From: an uncultured bacterium
GTDB lineage: Bacteria > CAIWAD01
Assembly (NCBI GenBank): GCA_903910645.1
Contig: CAIWAD010000158.1
Span: forward strand, 29,341-93,340
Direction: 5' to 3'
DNA length: 64,000 nt
Shown: one piece after another, positions 9,038 through 19,036 of the stretch
How the letters are laid out: every line of letters starts with the position of its first letter
Numbering within the stretch: position 1 is the first letter of the stretch
Position numbers and translations under genes: made by a program
The notes under the pieces: generated by a model
What the model was told of the DNA's origin: nothing
The model's database searches: none
Seen by the model: only the letters and a program-made list of their open reading frames with translations

Positions 9038-9448
9038 CTAAAGGGTCAGCTCCACTTTCAGGCGCTCCGGACCTTCGAAAAAAAGGGCCAGGCTGTCCAC
9101 ACCGCCGGCATGGGGATGGCGCTCCGCATAAAGCAGGTTCCAGCCGCGCTGCTGAATCTCCTGCGTCAGGCTTTCCACCTGCTCCCGGTCCCGGGCCTGG
9201 AAGGCCAGATGGTTCAGGCCTGGTCGGCAGCGGTGGAAAGGCGCATCCAGCACAGTGGCCTGGCAGAAAACCAGATAGCAGCCGCCATGGCGCCAGCTGA
9301 AGCCCTCCGCCCAGTCCTGATAGGGCTCCCAGCCCAACTGGCCAAGCCACCAGGACCAGAAGTCCCGGGCCAGGGCCAAATTGGTCACATACATCTCCAC
9401 ATGGTGCAAGGCACCGGGACCGGGTTCGGGGCTGGATTGCGCATGCAT
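9038..9448 (-). CDS. VOC-superfamily (glyoxalase/FosB-like fold) protein
   Basis: 136 residues starting at the ATG at 9448, which overlaps the stop of the DinB-cupin gene by one base; GGAGGA lies 9 bases upstream. The sequence shows the paired beta-alpha-beta-beta-beta modules of the VOC fold: LHHVEMYVTNLALARDFW at the start, PGLNHLAFQARD in the middle and a final KVELTL strand. Candidate metal ligands are the His of HHVE, the His of NHLAF and the Glu of VELTL. VOC enzymes include glyoxalases, thiol transferases and dioxygenases; the specific reaction cannot be assigned. The neighbourhood of two DinB proteins favours a thiol-transfer or detoxification role (inference). Confidence 0.85.
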   Translation of the reverse strand: MHAQSSPEPGPGALHHVEMYVTNLALARDFWSWWLGQLGWEPYQDWAEGFSWRHGGCYLVFCQATVLDAPFHRCRPGLNHLAFQARDREQVESLTQEIQQRGWNLLYAERHPHAGGVDSLALFFEGPERLKVELTL

Positions 9449-10326
9449 CACAAAGCGTCCTCCGGCCAACCGCGCACCACCACCAGCTCCAGGGCCTCAC
9501 GGCCAAGGCTCCGCCAGCCGCGCTGGGCGCCGCCCTCCACCAGGGCCGCATCCCCCGCCTCCAGCAAGTGAAGGCCACCATCCACATGCAACTCCCCTTT
9601 GCCACCCAGCACCCAGAAGAGGGCGCGGTCGGGCACGGCATGAGGTGGCAGGGCCGCTCCCGTCTCCAAACTCACACGGATCAGGCGCCGGGGGCCATCC
9701 ACACCCAGACGAAAGCCAAGGATGCCCGGCTCGTTTAGCACGCGCTGGGCGTCCACACCCCGCAGGACACGCAATCCAGTCCCTTCCTGCACTGGCAGTT
9801 GCGGCAGATAGCGTTCCTTCAGCACGGCCAGATGGTGGCAGGCATGGCCGGCCATCATCCAGGCCAGTTGACGCACACTGTAAGCCCTGTCCTCCACCTG
9901 GCCCCGCCTCTCCCAGGCCTCCACAGGAAGGCGATCCAGCAGGTCCACCACCAGGCGGCGCTGCAGGCTCCAGCGCCCCAGCTCGGCGGCGAGATCCGGC
10001 TCCCACAAGGCGGCAAAGGCGTCCTCGTCATAGGCGGGCTGGGGACCCCCATCGCCACGGGCGGCGCGCAGCAGGCGCTCCAGCAGGACCAACTCGCTAT
10101 CGGCCATGTGCCCCATCAGGCGGGCCAGACTCCACTTGCCCGGCGCATAAGTCCAGTGGTCATGGATTCCCGCCAACCCACCCAGGGCCAGGCGCCACTC
10201 GCTTCGCTGTCCGTCCAGGATGCGGCGAACATCCCCAAGGGGACATTGGGACAAATAGCCTTGCCACGCGGCCGGGCCTTCTCCAGGCTGAGGCGCCTGG
10301 CAGGCCGGATGCAGTGTTTCTGTCAT
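9448..10326 (-). CDS. DinB-cupin fusion protein
   Basis: 292 residues in two parts. Residues about 30-180 form a DinB/YfiT-type four-helix domain with the expected metal-binding histidines H73 (LMGHMAD) and H161/H165 (GHACHHL). Residues about 200-290 form a small cupin, with a GKGELHVDGG strand-turn and a GDAALVEGG segment, like the anti-sigma ChrR-type or sugar-binding cupins. DinB relatives include bacillithiol and mycothiol S-transferases and maleylpyruvate isomerase, all metal enzymes. The cupin seems to lack the full His-Glu-His metal set. Substrate unknown. It is followed by, and translationally coupled to, the VOC gene, and preceded by a repeat-bearing gap and the DinB-GNAT gene. Confidence 0.75.
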   Translation of the reverse strand: MTETLHPACQAPQPGEGPAAWQGYLSQCPLGDVRRILDGQRSEWRLALGGLAGIHDHWTYAPGKWSLARLMGHMADSELVLLERLLRAARGDGGPQPAYDEDAFAALWEPDLAAELGRWSLQRRLVVDLLDRLPVEAWERRGQVEDRAYSVRQLAWMMAGHACHHLAVLKERYLPQLPVQEGTGLRVLRGVDAQRVLNEPGILGFRLGVDGPRRLIRVSLETGAALPPHAVPDRALFWVLGGKGELHVDGGLHLLEAGDAALVEGGAQRGWRSLGREALELVVVRGWPEDAL

Positions 10327-10393
10327 GTTGAGTCCCCCGTTATTCCCACCACCACTCTTGTATTCAAGTCACGGATGCGTTCCGCGATCCGCC

Positions 10394-10461
10394 GGCGCTG
10401 TCATCCCAGCGAAAACTGGGATCTCTTGTCCGCATGGACTCCCGCGTTCGCGGGAATGACA
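10394..10461. repeat. Dispersed two-hairpin intergenic repeat, copy A
   Basis: Contains two short hairpins: CCCAG-N-CTGGG and CCCGCG-TT-CGCGGG, about 15 bases apart, ending in AATGACA. Related copies lie at 19815-19871 and 42062-42127 in this window. It fills the gap between the DinB-GNAT and DinB-cupin genes and may be transcribed. The form is that of REP/MITE-like elements common in bacterial genomes; no transposase is nearby. Confidence 0.7.
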
Positions 10462-10547
10462 GGCCCGTGTCCCCTTGCTAGGCCCAGCAGCTCTCGTTCT
10501 CCAGCCTTGAGTACTAGGCGGTTTCAGTCCATTGAAAACGGTGGCGC

Positions 10548-11585
10548 CTAATCCACTTCAAAATCCACGCGAAACAGATCCAGCAGCATGCCGAAGTGGC
10601 GGGCCTGCCGCCAGAAGCGGAGGCCGCACTTCTCCAGCACACGCCGGGATGCCGTGTTGGGGGGATCCACCGCGGCCACCAATCCCGGCAGGCCCAGTGC
10701 CACCCGGGCGGCCTCCACGCACAAAGCGGCGGCTTCACTGGCCAGACCGCGTCCCCAGGCGCCGCGCTCCAGACAGTAGAGCAGCTCCACATGGCCCGTG
10801 CTGTCAAAGTCCGCCAGGCCGCACCATCCCAGGCAATGGTCGGACCCGTCTTCACACAGCGCCCAGGCGCTGTAGCCATCCCGCGCATGTTGGCGGCGGA
10901 AGTAATCCAGGGTGCGGGCGCTCTGTTCCCTTGTGCGTGCCGGACCCGGCAGGTGGCGCACCACCTGCTCATCCGCCAGCATGGCGGCCACGGCGTCCAG
11001 ATCTTCGTCGCGGAACGCCCGCAAGCGCACACGCGCGCCGCGCAGCGGCAGGGAAACGGGCCCCAGCCCCGGCAGGGGGGCCATGGGCGGCACCAGCGCG
11101 GGATCCAGGCGCCCCAGATGATGCCAAAGGTGCCCCAGGTAATCGCGAATGAGATCATCCAGCGTGACGGGATCCTCGACCCTGAACGGCTGCCAGGCGA
11201 TGCGATGCAGACTGTGGGGATGTCGGGGTCGCAGACAAGTATCCGCATCCAGGCGTCGGGCCAACTGCAGCAGGCGATGGTTGTCCGCCCGCCAGCCTTC
11301 CACCAGGAGGGGCCAGGGCAGCTCTTCCATGCCTTGCACGTCCACCCAGCGGTCCTGGTTGTAGCCCTCAAGCTCCAGGCCGGGCTGCTCCAGGGCGCGC
11401 AGGATGCGCAGATGGTTCACCTGCACGCTGTCCCACAAGTGTCCCAACACCTGTGCGGCATTCCAGGCACCGGCGGGCTGAAAAGCCTCCCGGCCCCTTT
11501 CCAGCAGGCGGCGCGCCGCGGCATCCACCCGCGCCGCACTCTGGACCAGCAAATGCCGCCGGGCGGCTTCAACGGTAAGGGCCAT
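10548..11585 (-). CDS. DinB-GNAT acetyltransferase fusion protein
   Basis: 345 residues from the ATG at 11585, which follows a strong GGGAGGGGGA site. Residues about 1-165 form a DinB-type domain with the metal histidines H49 (LGHLWD) and H152/H156 (GHLWHHL). Residues about 183-345 form a RimJ/RimL-type GNAT N-acetyltransferase: VRLRAFRDEDLDAV at the start, an RGLASEAAA acetyl-CoA loop and a PPNTASRRVLEKCG segment. So one chain joins a putative thiol-dependent metal enzyme to an acetyl-CoA-dependent transferase. Substrates are unknown. A terminator-like hairpin separates it from the ferredoxin gene upstream. Confidence 0.82.
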   Translation of the reverse strand: MALTVEAARRHLLVQSAARVDAAARRLLERGREAFQPAGAWNAAQVLGHLWDSVQVNHLRILRALEQPGLELEGYNQDRWVDVQGMEELPWPLLVEGWRADNHRLLQLARRLDADTCLRPRHPHSLHRIAWQPFRVEDPVTLDDLIRDYLGHLWHHLGRLDPALVPPMAPLPGLGPVSLPLRGARVRLRAFRDEDLDAVAAMLADEQVVRHLPGPARTREQSARTLDYFRRQHARDGYSAWALCEDGSDHCLGWCGLADFDSTGHVELLYCLERGAWGRGLASEAAALCVEAARVALGLPGLVAAVDPPNTASRRVLEKCGLRFWRQARHFGMLLDLFRVDFEVD

Positions 11586-11598
11586 TTCCCCCTCCCAT

Positions 11599-11626
11599 AC
11601 AAAAGGGCGCCCCATGGGACGCCCTT
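11599..11626 (-). terminator. Rho-independent terminator after the ferredoxin gene
   Basis: Imperfect hairpin 11603-11626 (outer AAGGGCG/CGCCCTT stem, one mismatch, inner CCC/GGG) followed on the minus strand by TTTT. It lies 22 bases past the ferredoxin stop and 17 bases before the DinB-GNAT start, and may separate the two transcripts. Confidence 0.6.
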
Positions 11627-11648
11627 GAACATTGCCTGTGCGAGAAGA

Positions 11649-11885
11649 TCAGTCCTCGCCGTCGTCCCCGATGCAATTCACCGGGCACTCCGCCATGGCG
11701 TCCATGCACTGCTGCATCTCGGCGTCGTTCTCCGGCTGCTTGTACACGTAGTCGTGTCCGCCGTCGTCGGACTCCTTGAAGTTGTTGGGAGCGGCATCCA
11801 CGCAGGCACCGCACACAATGCACTCTTCGTCCACATAGAACTTGCCCGAAACGTTGGTGGGGAAGCGGCGCGTCTTGTCGGCCAT
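11649..11885 (-). CDS. Single-cluster [4Fe-4S] ferredoxin
   Basis: 78 residues, acidic. C22, C25 and C28 (ECIVCGAC) with C67 (AECPVNC) form one [4Fe-4S] site. The fourth Cys of a classical first motif is replaced (DAAPNNF follows), so this is a mono-cluster ferredoxin of the Bacillus/Thermotoga type. C60 and C71 could form a disulfide as in some such ferredoxins. It carries low-potential electrons in the cytoplasm; partner not evident from context. AAGGAG lies 7 bases before the ATG. Confidence 0.93.
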   Translation of the reverse strand: MADKTRRFPTNVSGKFYVDEECIVCGACVDAAPNNFKESDDGGHDYVYKQPENDAEMQQCMDAMAECPVNCIGDDGED

Positions 11886-11968
11886 TATCGTCTCCTTTCA
11901 TGGTGACCGTCTTTGGTGCAGGAAGGTGGCAAAGAGGGGCCTGTCCGTCCACCCGTCCCGCCACGGGA

Positions 11969-13192
11969 TCAGGTCAAGCTGTCCCGGCGGTGCCAGCTGA
12001 AATTCAGCAAGAGGCCCACCATGGCCATGCAGGTCCACAGGAAGGTGCCGCCATAGGTCAGAAAGGGCAGGGGCAGGCCGGTGACCGGAGCGATGCCCGT
12101 GGCCATGCCAATGTTCACCACCACATGGAAAACCAGCACGGAGGCGAAGCCGGTCATGGCCAGGCCGCAGAAGCCGTTGCGATGCTTCAAGGCGATCACC
12201 AGGGTGCGCGTGAGCAGGACGCCGAACAGGGCCACCACGGTGAAGGTGCCCACAAAGCCCCATTCCTCACCCAGCACGCTGAAAATGAAATCTGTCTGGC
12301 GCTCCGGCAGGAAGCTGAGCTGGGTTTGCCCGCCTTCCATGTAACCCTTGCCCCACAGGCCGCCGGATCCAATGGCCACCTTGGATTGGATGATCTGATA
12401 GCCCGCCCCCAGGGGATCGGATTCAGGATTGAGAAAGACGAGGATGCGCTTCTGCTGGTACTCGTGCAGAAGGGTCCACAACTGGGGCAGGGCGAAGCCA
12501 ATGGTGGCGCTCACGCTGAGAGCCGCCGCCATGACCCAGATGCCCGCCTCGCTGTAGTAGAGCACGGCAGCCAGAATGAGGATGAACAGCAGGAGCACGA
12601 AGATGTTCAGGCTGCACATGGCGGCAATGATGGGCGAAAGCAGGATGAGCACCCAGCTCCAGGGCAGCCCGGCGCGGATGAGCATGGGCACCGTCACAAA
12701 GGAATAGGTAAGGCTGGTGCCCAGATCCGGCTGGGTGAGTACCAGCAGCAGGGGCAGGCCGGCCAGTCCCAGGGCGGCCAGCACCCATTTCAATTGGGAC
12801 AGATCCGCGCGGTTGTCCGACAACAGGCGCGCCAGGCTGAGCACCAGGGCGAGCTTGCCGATTTCCGAGGGCTGGAAGTGCAGATCGCCAATGGCCAGCC
12901 AGCGTTCAGCCCCCATGCCCACCAGTCCCATGAGATCCACCAGCAGTAGAAGCAGCACGGCTACGCCCCAGGCCACCCAACTGATGGCGAACCAGAAGGA
13001 GGGCGGCGTAAGGGCGCACACCAGGAGCAGGGGCAGGCCCATGACGAACCACAACAGCTGGCGCAGGCCGTAATCCGTCTCCTGTCCGCCGGATGCCGAG
13101 TGCAGCACGGTCATGCCAATGGCCATCAAGGCCAGGAAACTGAGCAACAGGGTCCAATCCAGCCTGCGCAGCAGGGTGTGCAACCAGCTCAT
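11969..13192 (-). CDS. rodA: SEDS peptidoglycan glycosyltransferase RodA
   Basis: 407 residues with about ten hydrophobic segments. It contains the SEDS signature region: FQPSEIGKLALVL after the AERWLAIGD motif, and GLPLPFLTYGG near the C terminus. RodA polymerises lipid II strands in the elongasome with its partner PBP2. The ATG overlaps the mrdA stop (ATGA), so the pair is co-translated. Last gene of the mreBCD-mrdA-rodA series. Confidence 0.96.
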   Translation of the reverse strand: MSWLHTLLRRLDWTLLLSFLALMAIGMTVLHSASGGQETDYGLRQLLWFVMGLPLLLVCALTPPSFWFAISWVAWGVAVLLLLLVDLMGLVGMGAERWLAIGDLHFQPSEIGKLALVLSLARLLSDNRADLSQLKWVLAALGLAGLPLLLVLTQPDLGTSLTYSFVTVPMLIRAGLPWSWVLILLSPIIAAMCSLNIFVLLLFILILAAVLYYSEAGIWVMAAALSVSATIGFALPQLWTLLHEYQQKRILVFLNPESDPLGAGYQIIQSKVAIGSGGLWGKGYMEGGQTQLSFLPERQTDFIFSVLGEEWGFVGTFTVVALFGVLLTRTLVIALKHRNGFCGLAMTGFASVLVFHVVVNIGMATGIAPVTGLPLPFLTYGGTFLWTCMAMVGLLLNFSWHRRDSLT

Positions 13193-15093
13193 TCCGCTCC
13201 CCTCCCCACCATGGGCGGAGCCGGAAAGGCACCGCCACCACCCCGGGAGGCCGAATTTGTGGGAGCGGCATTCCCCTGGCGCGTGCTGTCCGGTGTCCCC
13301 AGGCTGTCCGGGGGAGCGGCCAGTCCCTTGCCCTCCTTCAAATCCAGCCAGGCATCGAAGAGCTTGAAGGCCACGGGAGCCGCCGCCTCGCTGCCATGGC
13401 CGGCGTTCTCCACAATCACCACCGACACCACCTCAGGATTCGGCTCCGGCATCCAGCCCATGTACCAGGCGTGGGCCTCGCCATGGGGATTCTCCGCCGT
13501 GCCGGTTTTGCCGGCGGCCTGGTAGCGGGGGCGCTTTTGCCCGTGGGCCGTGCCTCCCACATCCTCCACCACCGCCCGGGTGGCGCGCTCCACCATGCTC
13601 CAGGTGCGCGCAGATAGTCGCAGATCCTTCACCGGATAGGTGAGCACGCGTTCCCCTCCCGTGGCGTGATCCACCAGACGCACGCCAAAGTGGGGCGTGG
13701 GTCCGCGGCCGCGACCCGCTACCAGACCGGCGAAGCGCAGGGCCTGCATGGGTGTCACCAGGATTTCCCCCTGACCAATGGCCAGATTAAGCATCACGCC
13801 CTTGGTCCAGCCCCGGCGTCCGAAACGCTTGTCGTACCAGGCATTGCCCGGCACAAGGCCCGTTTTCTCCCCGTCCAGATCCACGCCGGTGGCTTCGGTC
13901 AGGCCCCACCAGGAAGCGGCCTCGCGAATGTGGTCCGGGCTCAGCTTCAAGCCCAGCTGGTAGAAATAGACATCGCAGCTCTGTTGGATGGCCTTGTGCA
14001 TGTTCACCGTGCCGTGACCCTTCAGGTTCCAGCAATGGGCCACGCGCTGGCCCAGGCGCAGGGAGCCGCCACAACTGACGCTCCAGTTCTCATCCACAAT
14101 GCCCTTCTCCAGCGCCCAGGCGGCCAGGCCCACCTTGAACAGGCTGCCTGGAGGATAAATGCCCTGGATGCAGCGGTTGAGCAAGGGGCGCGCGTCAGCG
14201 TCGTTCAAGTTGGCCCAGATCTCCGGCGGCATGCGGCCACTGAACCAGTCCAGCAGGAAATCCGGCTTGCTCACCGCTGCCAGCAGGCGCCCCGTGCGCA
14301 CCTCCATGAGCAGGACCACGCCCCGACGACCCGCCAGTTGCGCCTCCGCCATGCGTTGCAAATCCAGATCCAGCCCTGTTTCCAGATCAAATCCATTGCG
14401 CGGTGCCAGGGGCGGCAGAATGTCCGTGGGCCCCAGCACGCGCCCACGCACATCCACTCGCAGGTAATCCACGCCTTTGCGTCCGCGCAGATCCCCGTCA
14501 TAGTGGCGCTCCAGGCCACGGCGCCCGATGAGGTCGCCAGGGGTGCCATCGGAAAGACGGCCCTCCGCCAGCTCCTTTTCATCCACTTCACCCAGGTAGC
14601 CCAGCATGTGTGGCGCAATGGGCTCGTCGTACTGGCGTCGCGGTTCCACCAGCACCTGTAGGCCGGGAAAATCCAGGCGGTGCTCGGCCAGGAAGGCGCG
14701 CTGATCGAAGGTGATGTCGGGAACCAGTTTCACCGCCTTCAGGCTGTGGCGTCCACCCTGGTTCAGACGACGGCGCAGGAAGTCCTCTTCCCAGTTGAAC
14801 ACGGCGGCCAGGCGGGGCAGGGCCGTGCTGTCCTTGAACAAGGTGGCGGGGATGCCATAGAGGGTGTAGGAGGGCCGGTTGCCCGCCAGCGGCCTGCCCT
14901 TGCGGTCCAGGAAGAGCCCGCGGTGGGGGGCGATCTCCTGGGTGCGCACCTGGTTGCGCAGGCTGCGCGAGTCCCAATCCTCCCGGCCAATGATCTGCAT
15001 GTGCACCAGGCGTCCCAGCAGAATGAGCAGCAGGGTCAACTGGATGAAGACCAGCACGCCGCCGCGCAGCTGGATGTCCGTGGGTTGTCTCAC
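13189..15093 (-). CDS. mrdA: Penicillin-binding protein 2 (elongation transpeptidase)
   Basis: 634 residues from a GTG at 15093 that overlaps the mreD stop (GTGA); longer upstream frames belong to the mreD region. One N-terminal membrane helix (about 11-33), a pedestal domain with RGLFLDRKG (about 58-66) and the transpeptidase domain: SLFK at 317-320 (catalytic Ser317), SCD at 372-374 and KTG at 529-531. It cross-links peptidoglycan in the lateral wall with RodA, MreC and MreD. A Pro/Ser/Gly-rich tail of about 45 residues follows the fold and looks disordered. Confidence 0.96.
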   Translation of the reverse strand: MRQPTDIQLRGGVLVFIQLTLLLILLGRLVHMQIIGREDWDSRSLRNQVRTQEIAPHRGLFLDRKGRPLAGNRPSYTLYGIPATLFKDSTALPRLAAVFNWEEDFLRRRLNQGGRHSLKAVKLVPDITFDQRAFLAEHRLDFPGLQVLVEPRRQYDEPIAPHMLGYLGEVDEKELAEGRLSDGTPGDLIGRRGLERHYDGDLRGRKGVDYLRVDVRGRVLGPTDILPPLAPRNGFDLETGLDLDLQRMAEAQLAGRRGVVLLMEVRTGRLLAAVSKPDFLLDWFSGRMPPEIWANLNDADARPLLNRCIQGIYPPGSLFKVGLAAWALEKGIVDENWSVSCGGSLRLGQRVAHCWNLKGHGTVNMHKAIQQSCDVYFYQLGLKLSPDHIREAASWWGLTEATGVDLDGEKTGLVPGNAWYDKRFGRRGWTKGVMLNLAIGQGEILVTPMQALRFAGLVAGRGRGPTPHFGVRLVDHATGGERVLTYPVKDLRLSARTWSMVERATRAVVEDVGGTAHGQKRPRYQAAGKTGTAENPHGEAHAWYMGWMPEPNPEVVSVVIVENAGHGSEAAAPVAFKLFDAWLDLKEGKGLAAPPDSLGTPDSTRQGNAAPTNSASRGGGGAFPAPPMVGRGAE

Positions 15094-15563
15094 CGCCGCT
15101 GGTCTCCCCTGCGGCCTCCCCACAGCCAGCTGAGCAGGACGCCCAGCGCCACGGTGTAAAGCCACACGGGCAGGGCAAGACGCAGGGTGATGTCCCAGGC
15201 ATCGTAATCCATGCCGCTGTAGCGCACATGGGCCAGGAACAGATCCAGCGGTCCCAGGATGAGGGCCAGACGCAACAGCGTGCGCCACAGGGGCAGACGC
15301 AGGGCTGGATGCAAGAAGAGTGACGCAAAGAAGCCCGCGCTGGTGCCCGCCAGAGCCGCCGCGCCCAAGGGATCCAGGGCGCCCGTGAGATCGGCGGCCA
15401 GTCCGGCAGCGAAGCCGAAAAGGGCAGCGCCCCAGGGAGCCAATGGCGCCGCCGCCCACAGGATGCCCAGCAACAGCAAGTCAGGCGAGCGGCCCTGGAT
15501 GCCCAGCAGGTCGCCCCAGGCCAGCTGCAGGATGAAACAGGCGGCGAAAAAGGCCCAGCGCAT
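15090..15563 (-). CDS. mreD: Rod shape-determining membrane protein MreD
   Basis: 157 residues, mainly hydrophobic, with about five membrane segments. Start at the ATG at 15563, which overlaps the mreC stop by one base. Identified by size, topology and position between mreC and mrdA rather than by strong motifs, since MreD is poorly conserved. It links MreC to PBP2-RodA in the inner membrane. Confidence 0.87.
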   Translation of the reverse strand: MRWAFFAACFILQLAWGDLLGIQGRSPDLLLLGILWAAAPLAPWGAALFGFAAGLAADLTGALDPLGAAALAGTSAGFFASLFLHPALRLPLWRTLLRLALILGPLDLFLAHVRYSGMDYDAWDITLRLALPVWLYTVALGVLLSWLWGGRRGDQRR

Positions 15564-16414
15564 CAGGGTGTGCCTTTCACGCTGTCCGGACGCTGGGGCA
15601 GGGTGGCCCAACGCAAGCCCAGACTGTCACTGGGCGCTTCCCGGCTCTGGGCCAGATAGAGTTCCTCCAGGCCGCCCAGACGGCTAAGGGGCGCCACGCG
15701 CACTTCACGGAACAGGCCACCGGATTCCAGCACTCGGGACACCACGCCCACGGGCAGGCCGCCGGGAAAGCGGGTGCCGGAATAGGCGCTGAGCACCGTG
15801 TCGCCCGTGGCCACGGGACTGGAAAAGGGGATGTCGGACAGTATCAACTCCTCGGCGCCACCGCTGAGGATGCCCTCCTCCCTGGTGCGCTGCAAAAGGG
15901 CGCGCAAGCGGAAGTCCCGATGGCTGAGCAGCAGGGCGCGGCTCTCCCGTGGGGAGGACTCCACCAGTAGGCCCACCAGCCCGTGGGGACTGACCAGGGC
16001 TTCGCCGCCGGAGACTCCATCCAGGCTTCCCTTGTCCACCACCACGCTCTGGGTGCCGAAGGGGCTGGAACGGGCGATGATGCGCGCAGGCAGGTAGAGC
16101 AGGCCGGGACGGGATTGCAGGCCGATCATCTGCTCCAGGCGGCCGGCTTCCCGCGCCAGCTCCTGGAGACGGCTGTTCTCCACGAAGAGCACGGTGGCGC
16201 GACGACGCAGCTCCGCATTCTCCCGGGCCAGATCCATGCGCTGGGGTATCCAGCTCACCAGGGCCAGGGGCCCGGCGGCCACGCGTCCCAGCGAGGCGCG
16301 GAAGACCTGCGCCGGCCAGGAATCCTGGGCCAGGATGATGACGCAGGAAAGCAGGCTGAGTCCCGTCCACAGGGCCCAGCCAAGCAGTGGTTGATGAACG
16401 GGTCGCGCGGGCAG
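15563..16414 (-). CDS. mreC: Rod shape-determining protein MreC, apparently with a CTG start
   Basis: 283 residues if started at CTG 16414. One N-terminal membrane helix (about 10-32), a coiled coil (MDLARENAELRRRATVLFVENSRLQELAREA region), then two beta-barrel domains including SSPFGTQSVVVDKG and GLVGLLVE, the standard MreC periplasmic part. The first ATG/GTG/TTG codon in frame is the GTG at 16282, which would delete the whole membrane helix. Upstream, the frame is open to the mreB stop, and GGAGG (16420-16424) lies 5 bases before CTG. The rare-start reading is therefore preferred. MreC connects MreB filaments to periplasmic wall synthesis. Confidence 0.88.
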   Translation of the reverse strand: MPARPVHQPLLGWALWTGLSLLSCVIILAQDSWPAQVFRASLGRVAAGPLALVSWIPQRMDLARENAELRRRATVLFVENSRLQELAREAGRLEQMIGLQSRPGLLYLPARIIARSSPFGTQSVVVDKGSLDGVSGGEALVSPHGLVGLLVESSPRESRALLLSHRDFRLRALLQRTREEGILSGGAEELILSDIPFSSPVATGDTVLSAYSGTRFPGGLPVGVVSRVLESGGLFREVRVAPLSRLGGLEELYLAQSREAPSDSLGLRWATLPQRPDSVKGTP

Positions 16415-16426
16415 GGCAGCCTCCGC

Positions 16427-17473
<1,047 letters not shown>

Positions 17474-19036
17474 TTAGTGGCGGAAGTGCCGCCGGTCCGT
17501 GAAGAGCATGGCCAGTCCGGCCTCGTCGGCGGCGCGGACCACATCCTCGTCGCGCACGCTGCCGCCAGGCTGGATCACCGCCGTGACACCCGCGGCGGCG
17601 GCGGCCTGGATACCGTCGGGGAAGGGGAAGAAGGCATCACTGCCCAGGGCGCAACCTTGCAGGTTGTGGCCCTCCTTGCGGGCCTTGGCCACGGCCAGCT
17701 CGCTGGCATCCACGCGGCTCATCTGACCCGCGCCCATGCCCAGTGTGCGACCCTCCGCCGCCAGCACAATGGCGTTGGATTTCACATGACGCACCACGCG
17801 CCAGGCGAAAAGGAGATTGCGCAGTTCCTCCGCCGTGGGTTGGCGTTGGGTGACGCAGCGATAAGCGGCGCTGTCCTCCTCATGCACATGGTCCCGACCC
17901 TGCACCAGAAGGCCGCCGAAGAAATGGCGCACCTGCAGGGCTGGTCCCGCCAGGGCAGGCGCGGCCAACAGGCGGCGATCCTTCTTCTTGCGCAGCAGGG
18001 CCAGGGCCTCTTCGTCATAGGATGGCGCAATCAGGATTTCCATGAAGAGACCGTGCACGTCCCGGGCGGCCTCCAGATTCAAATGGCCGTTCCACACCAC
18101 AATGCCGCCGAACGGGCTAAGGGAATCCGTGGCCAGCGCACGCTGGAAAGCCTCCAGCTGGGTGGTGCCCAGGGCGGCGCCGCAGGGATTGGTGTGCTTC
18201 AGGATGGCGCAGGCCGGACCTTCTTTTAGGGGAAAATCCCCCATGAGTTCCAGCGCGGCGTCCACATCGAGGAGGTTGTTGTAGGACAGGGCCTTGCCAT
18301 GCAGGATTTCCAGCCCGGCCAGGCTGCCATACACGGCGGCGCGCTGATGGGGGTTCTCGCCATAGCGCAAGTCCTGCACGCGGGGCAGGGTAAGGGAAAA
18401 GACCGGCGGCATGGCCGGCGCGGCGTCTCCCGCCGCCTCCGCTTCGAAACGCGCGCCCAGCACCTGGGCGATAAGGCCGTCGTACGCCGCCGTGCGCGCA
18501 TAGACCTTGGCGGCCATTCCGCGCCGAAAGGCCAGATCGGGACCGCCCTGGGCCATTTGATCCAACAAGGCGCCGTAGTCTTCCGTGCTGCTGAGCACGG
18601 TGACGAACGCGTGGTTCTTGGCCGCGCTGCGCAGCATGGCGGGTCCGCCGATGTCAATGTTTTCCACCAGATCGGCCAAGTCCACACCCGGGCGTCGGCT
18701 GACTTCTTCGAAAGGATAAAGGGTGACCACCACCAGATCGATCATGCCAATGCCGTGCTCACGCGCCAGCTCCAGATCCTCCGGCTGGTCGCGGCGGGCC
18801 AGCAGGCCGCCGTGCACGCGGGGATGCAGGGTCTTCACCCGGCCGTCCATCATCTCGGGAAAACCCGTCAGATCGCTCACATCCCGCACCGTCAGGCCAT
18901 TGTCCCGCAACAGGCGCGCCGTGCCACCCGTGGAGACCAGCTCGCAACCCTGATCCGCCAAGGCACGGGCCAACTCCACCACGCCGCTCTTGTCGTGGAC
19001 GCTGATGAGGGCGCGCTTCAGCGGGATTCGGGACAT
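17474..19036 (-). CDS. purH: Bifunctional AICAR formyltransferase / IMP cyclohydrolase
   Basis: 520 residues, the normal PurH length. The N-terminal cyclohydrolase half has SVHDKSG, STGGTA and [10 protein letters not shown]; the C-terminal formyltransferase half has [18 protein letters not shown] and [12 protein letters not shown]. It catalyses the last two steps of de novo IMP synthesis. The start overlaps the end of purN by 19 bases, indicating co-translation. Confidence 0.97.
   Translation of the reverse strand: MSRIPLKRALISVHDKSGVVELARALADQGCELVSTGGTARLLRDNGLTVRDVSDLTGFPEMMDGRVKTLHPRVHGGLLARRDQPEDLELAREHGIGMIDLVVVTLYPFEEVSRRPGVDLADLVENIDIGGPAMLRSAAKNHAFVTVLSSTEDYGALLDQMAQGGPDLAFRRGMAAKVYARTAAYDGLIAQVLGARFEAEAAGDAAPAMPPVFSLTLPRVQDLRYGENPHQRAAVYGSLAGLEILHGKALSYNNLLDVDAALELMGDFPLKEGPACAILKHTNPCGAALGTTQLEAFQRALATDSLSPFGGIVVWNGHLNLEAARDVHGLFMEILIAPSYDEEALALLRKKKDRRLLAAPALAGPALQVRHFFGGLLVQGRDHVHEEDSAAYRCVTQRQPTAEELRNLLFAWRVVRHVKSNAIVLAAEGRTLGMGAGQMSRVDASELAVAKARKEGHNLQGCALGSDAFFPFPDGIQAAAAAGVTAVIQPGGSVRDEDVVRAADEAGLAMLFTDRRHFRH

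Noticed and set aside
15094..15459. N-terminal extension of PBP2
   Set aside because: The upstream frame overlaps mreD, is low in coding character and precedes the GTG that forms a GTGA overlap and gives the normal PBP2 length.
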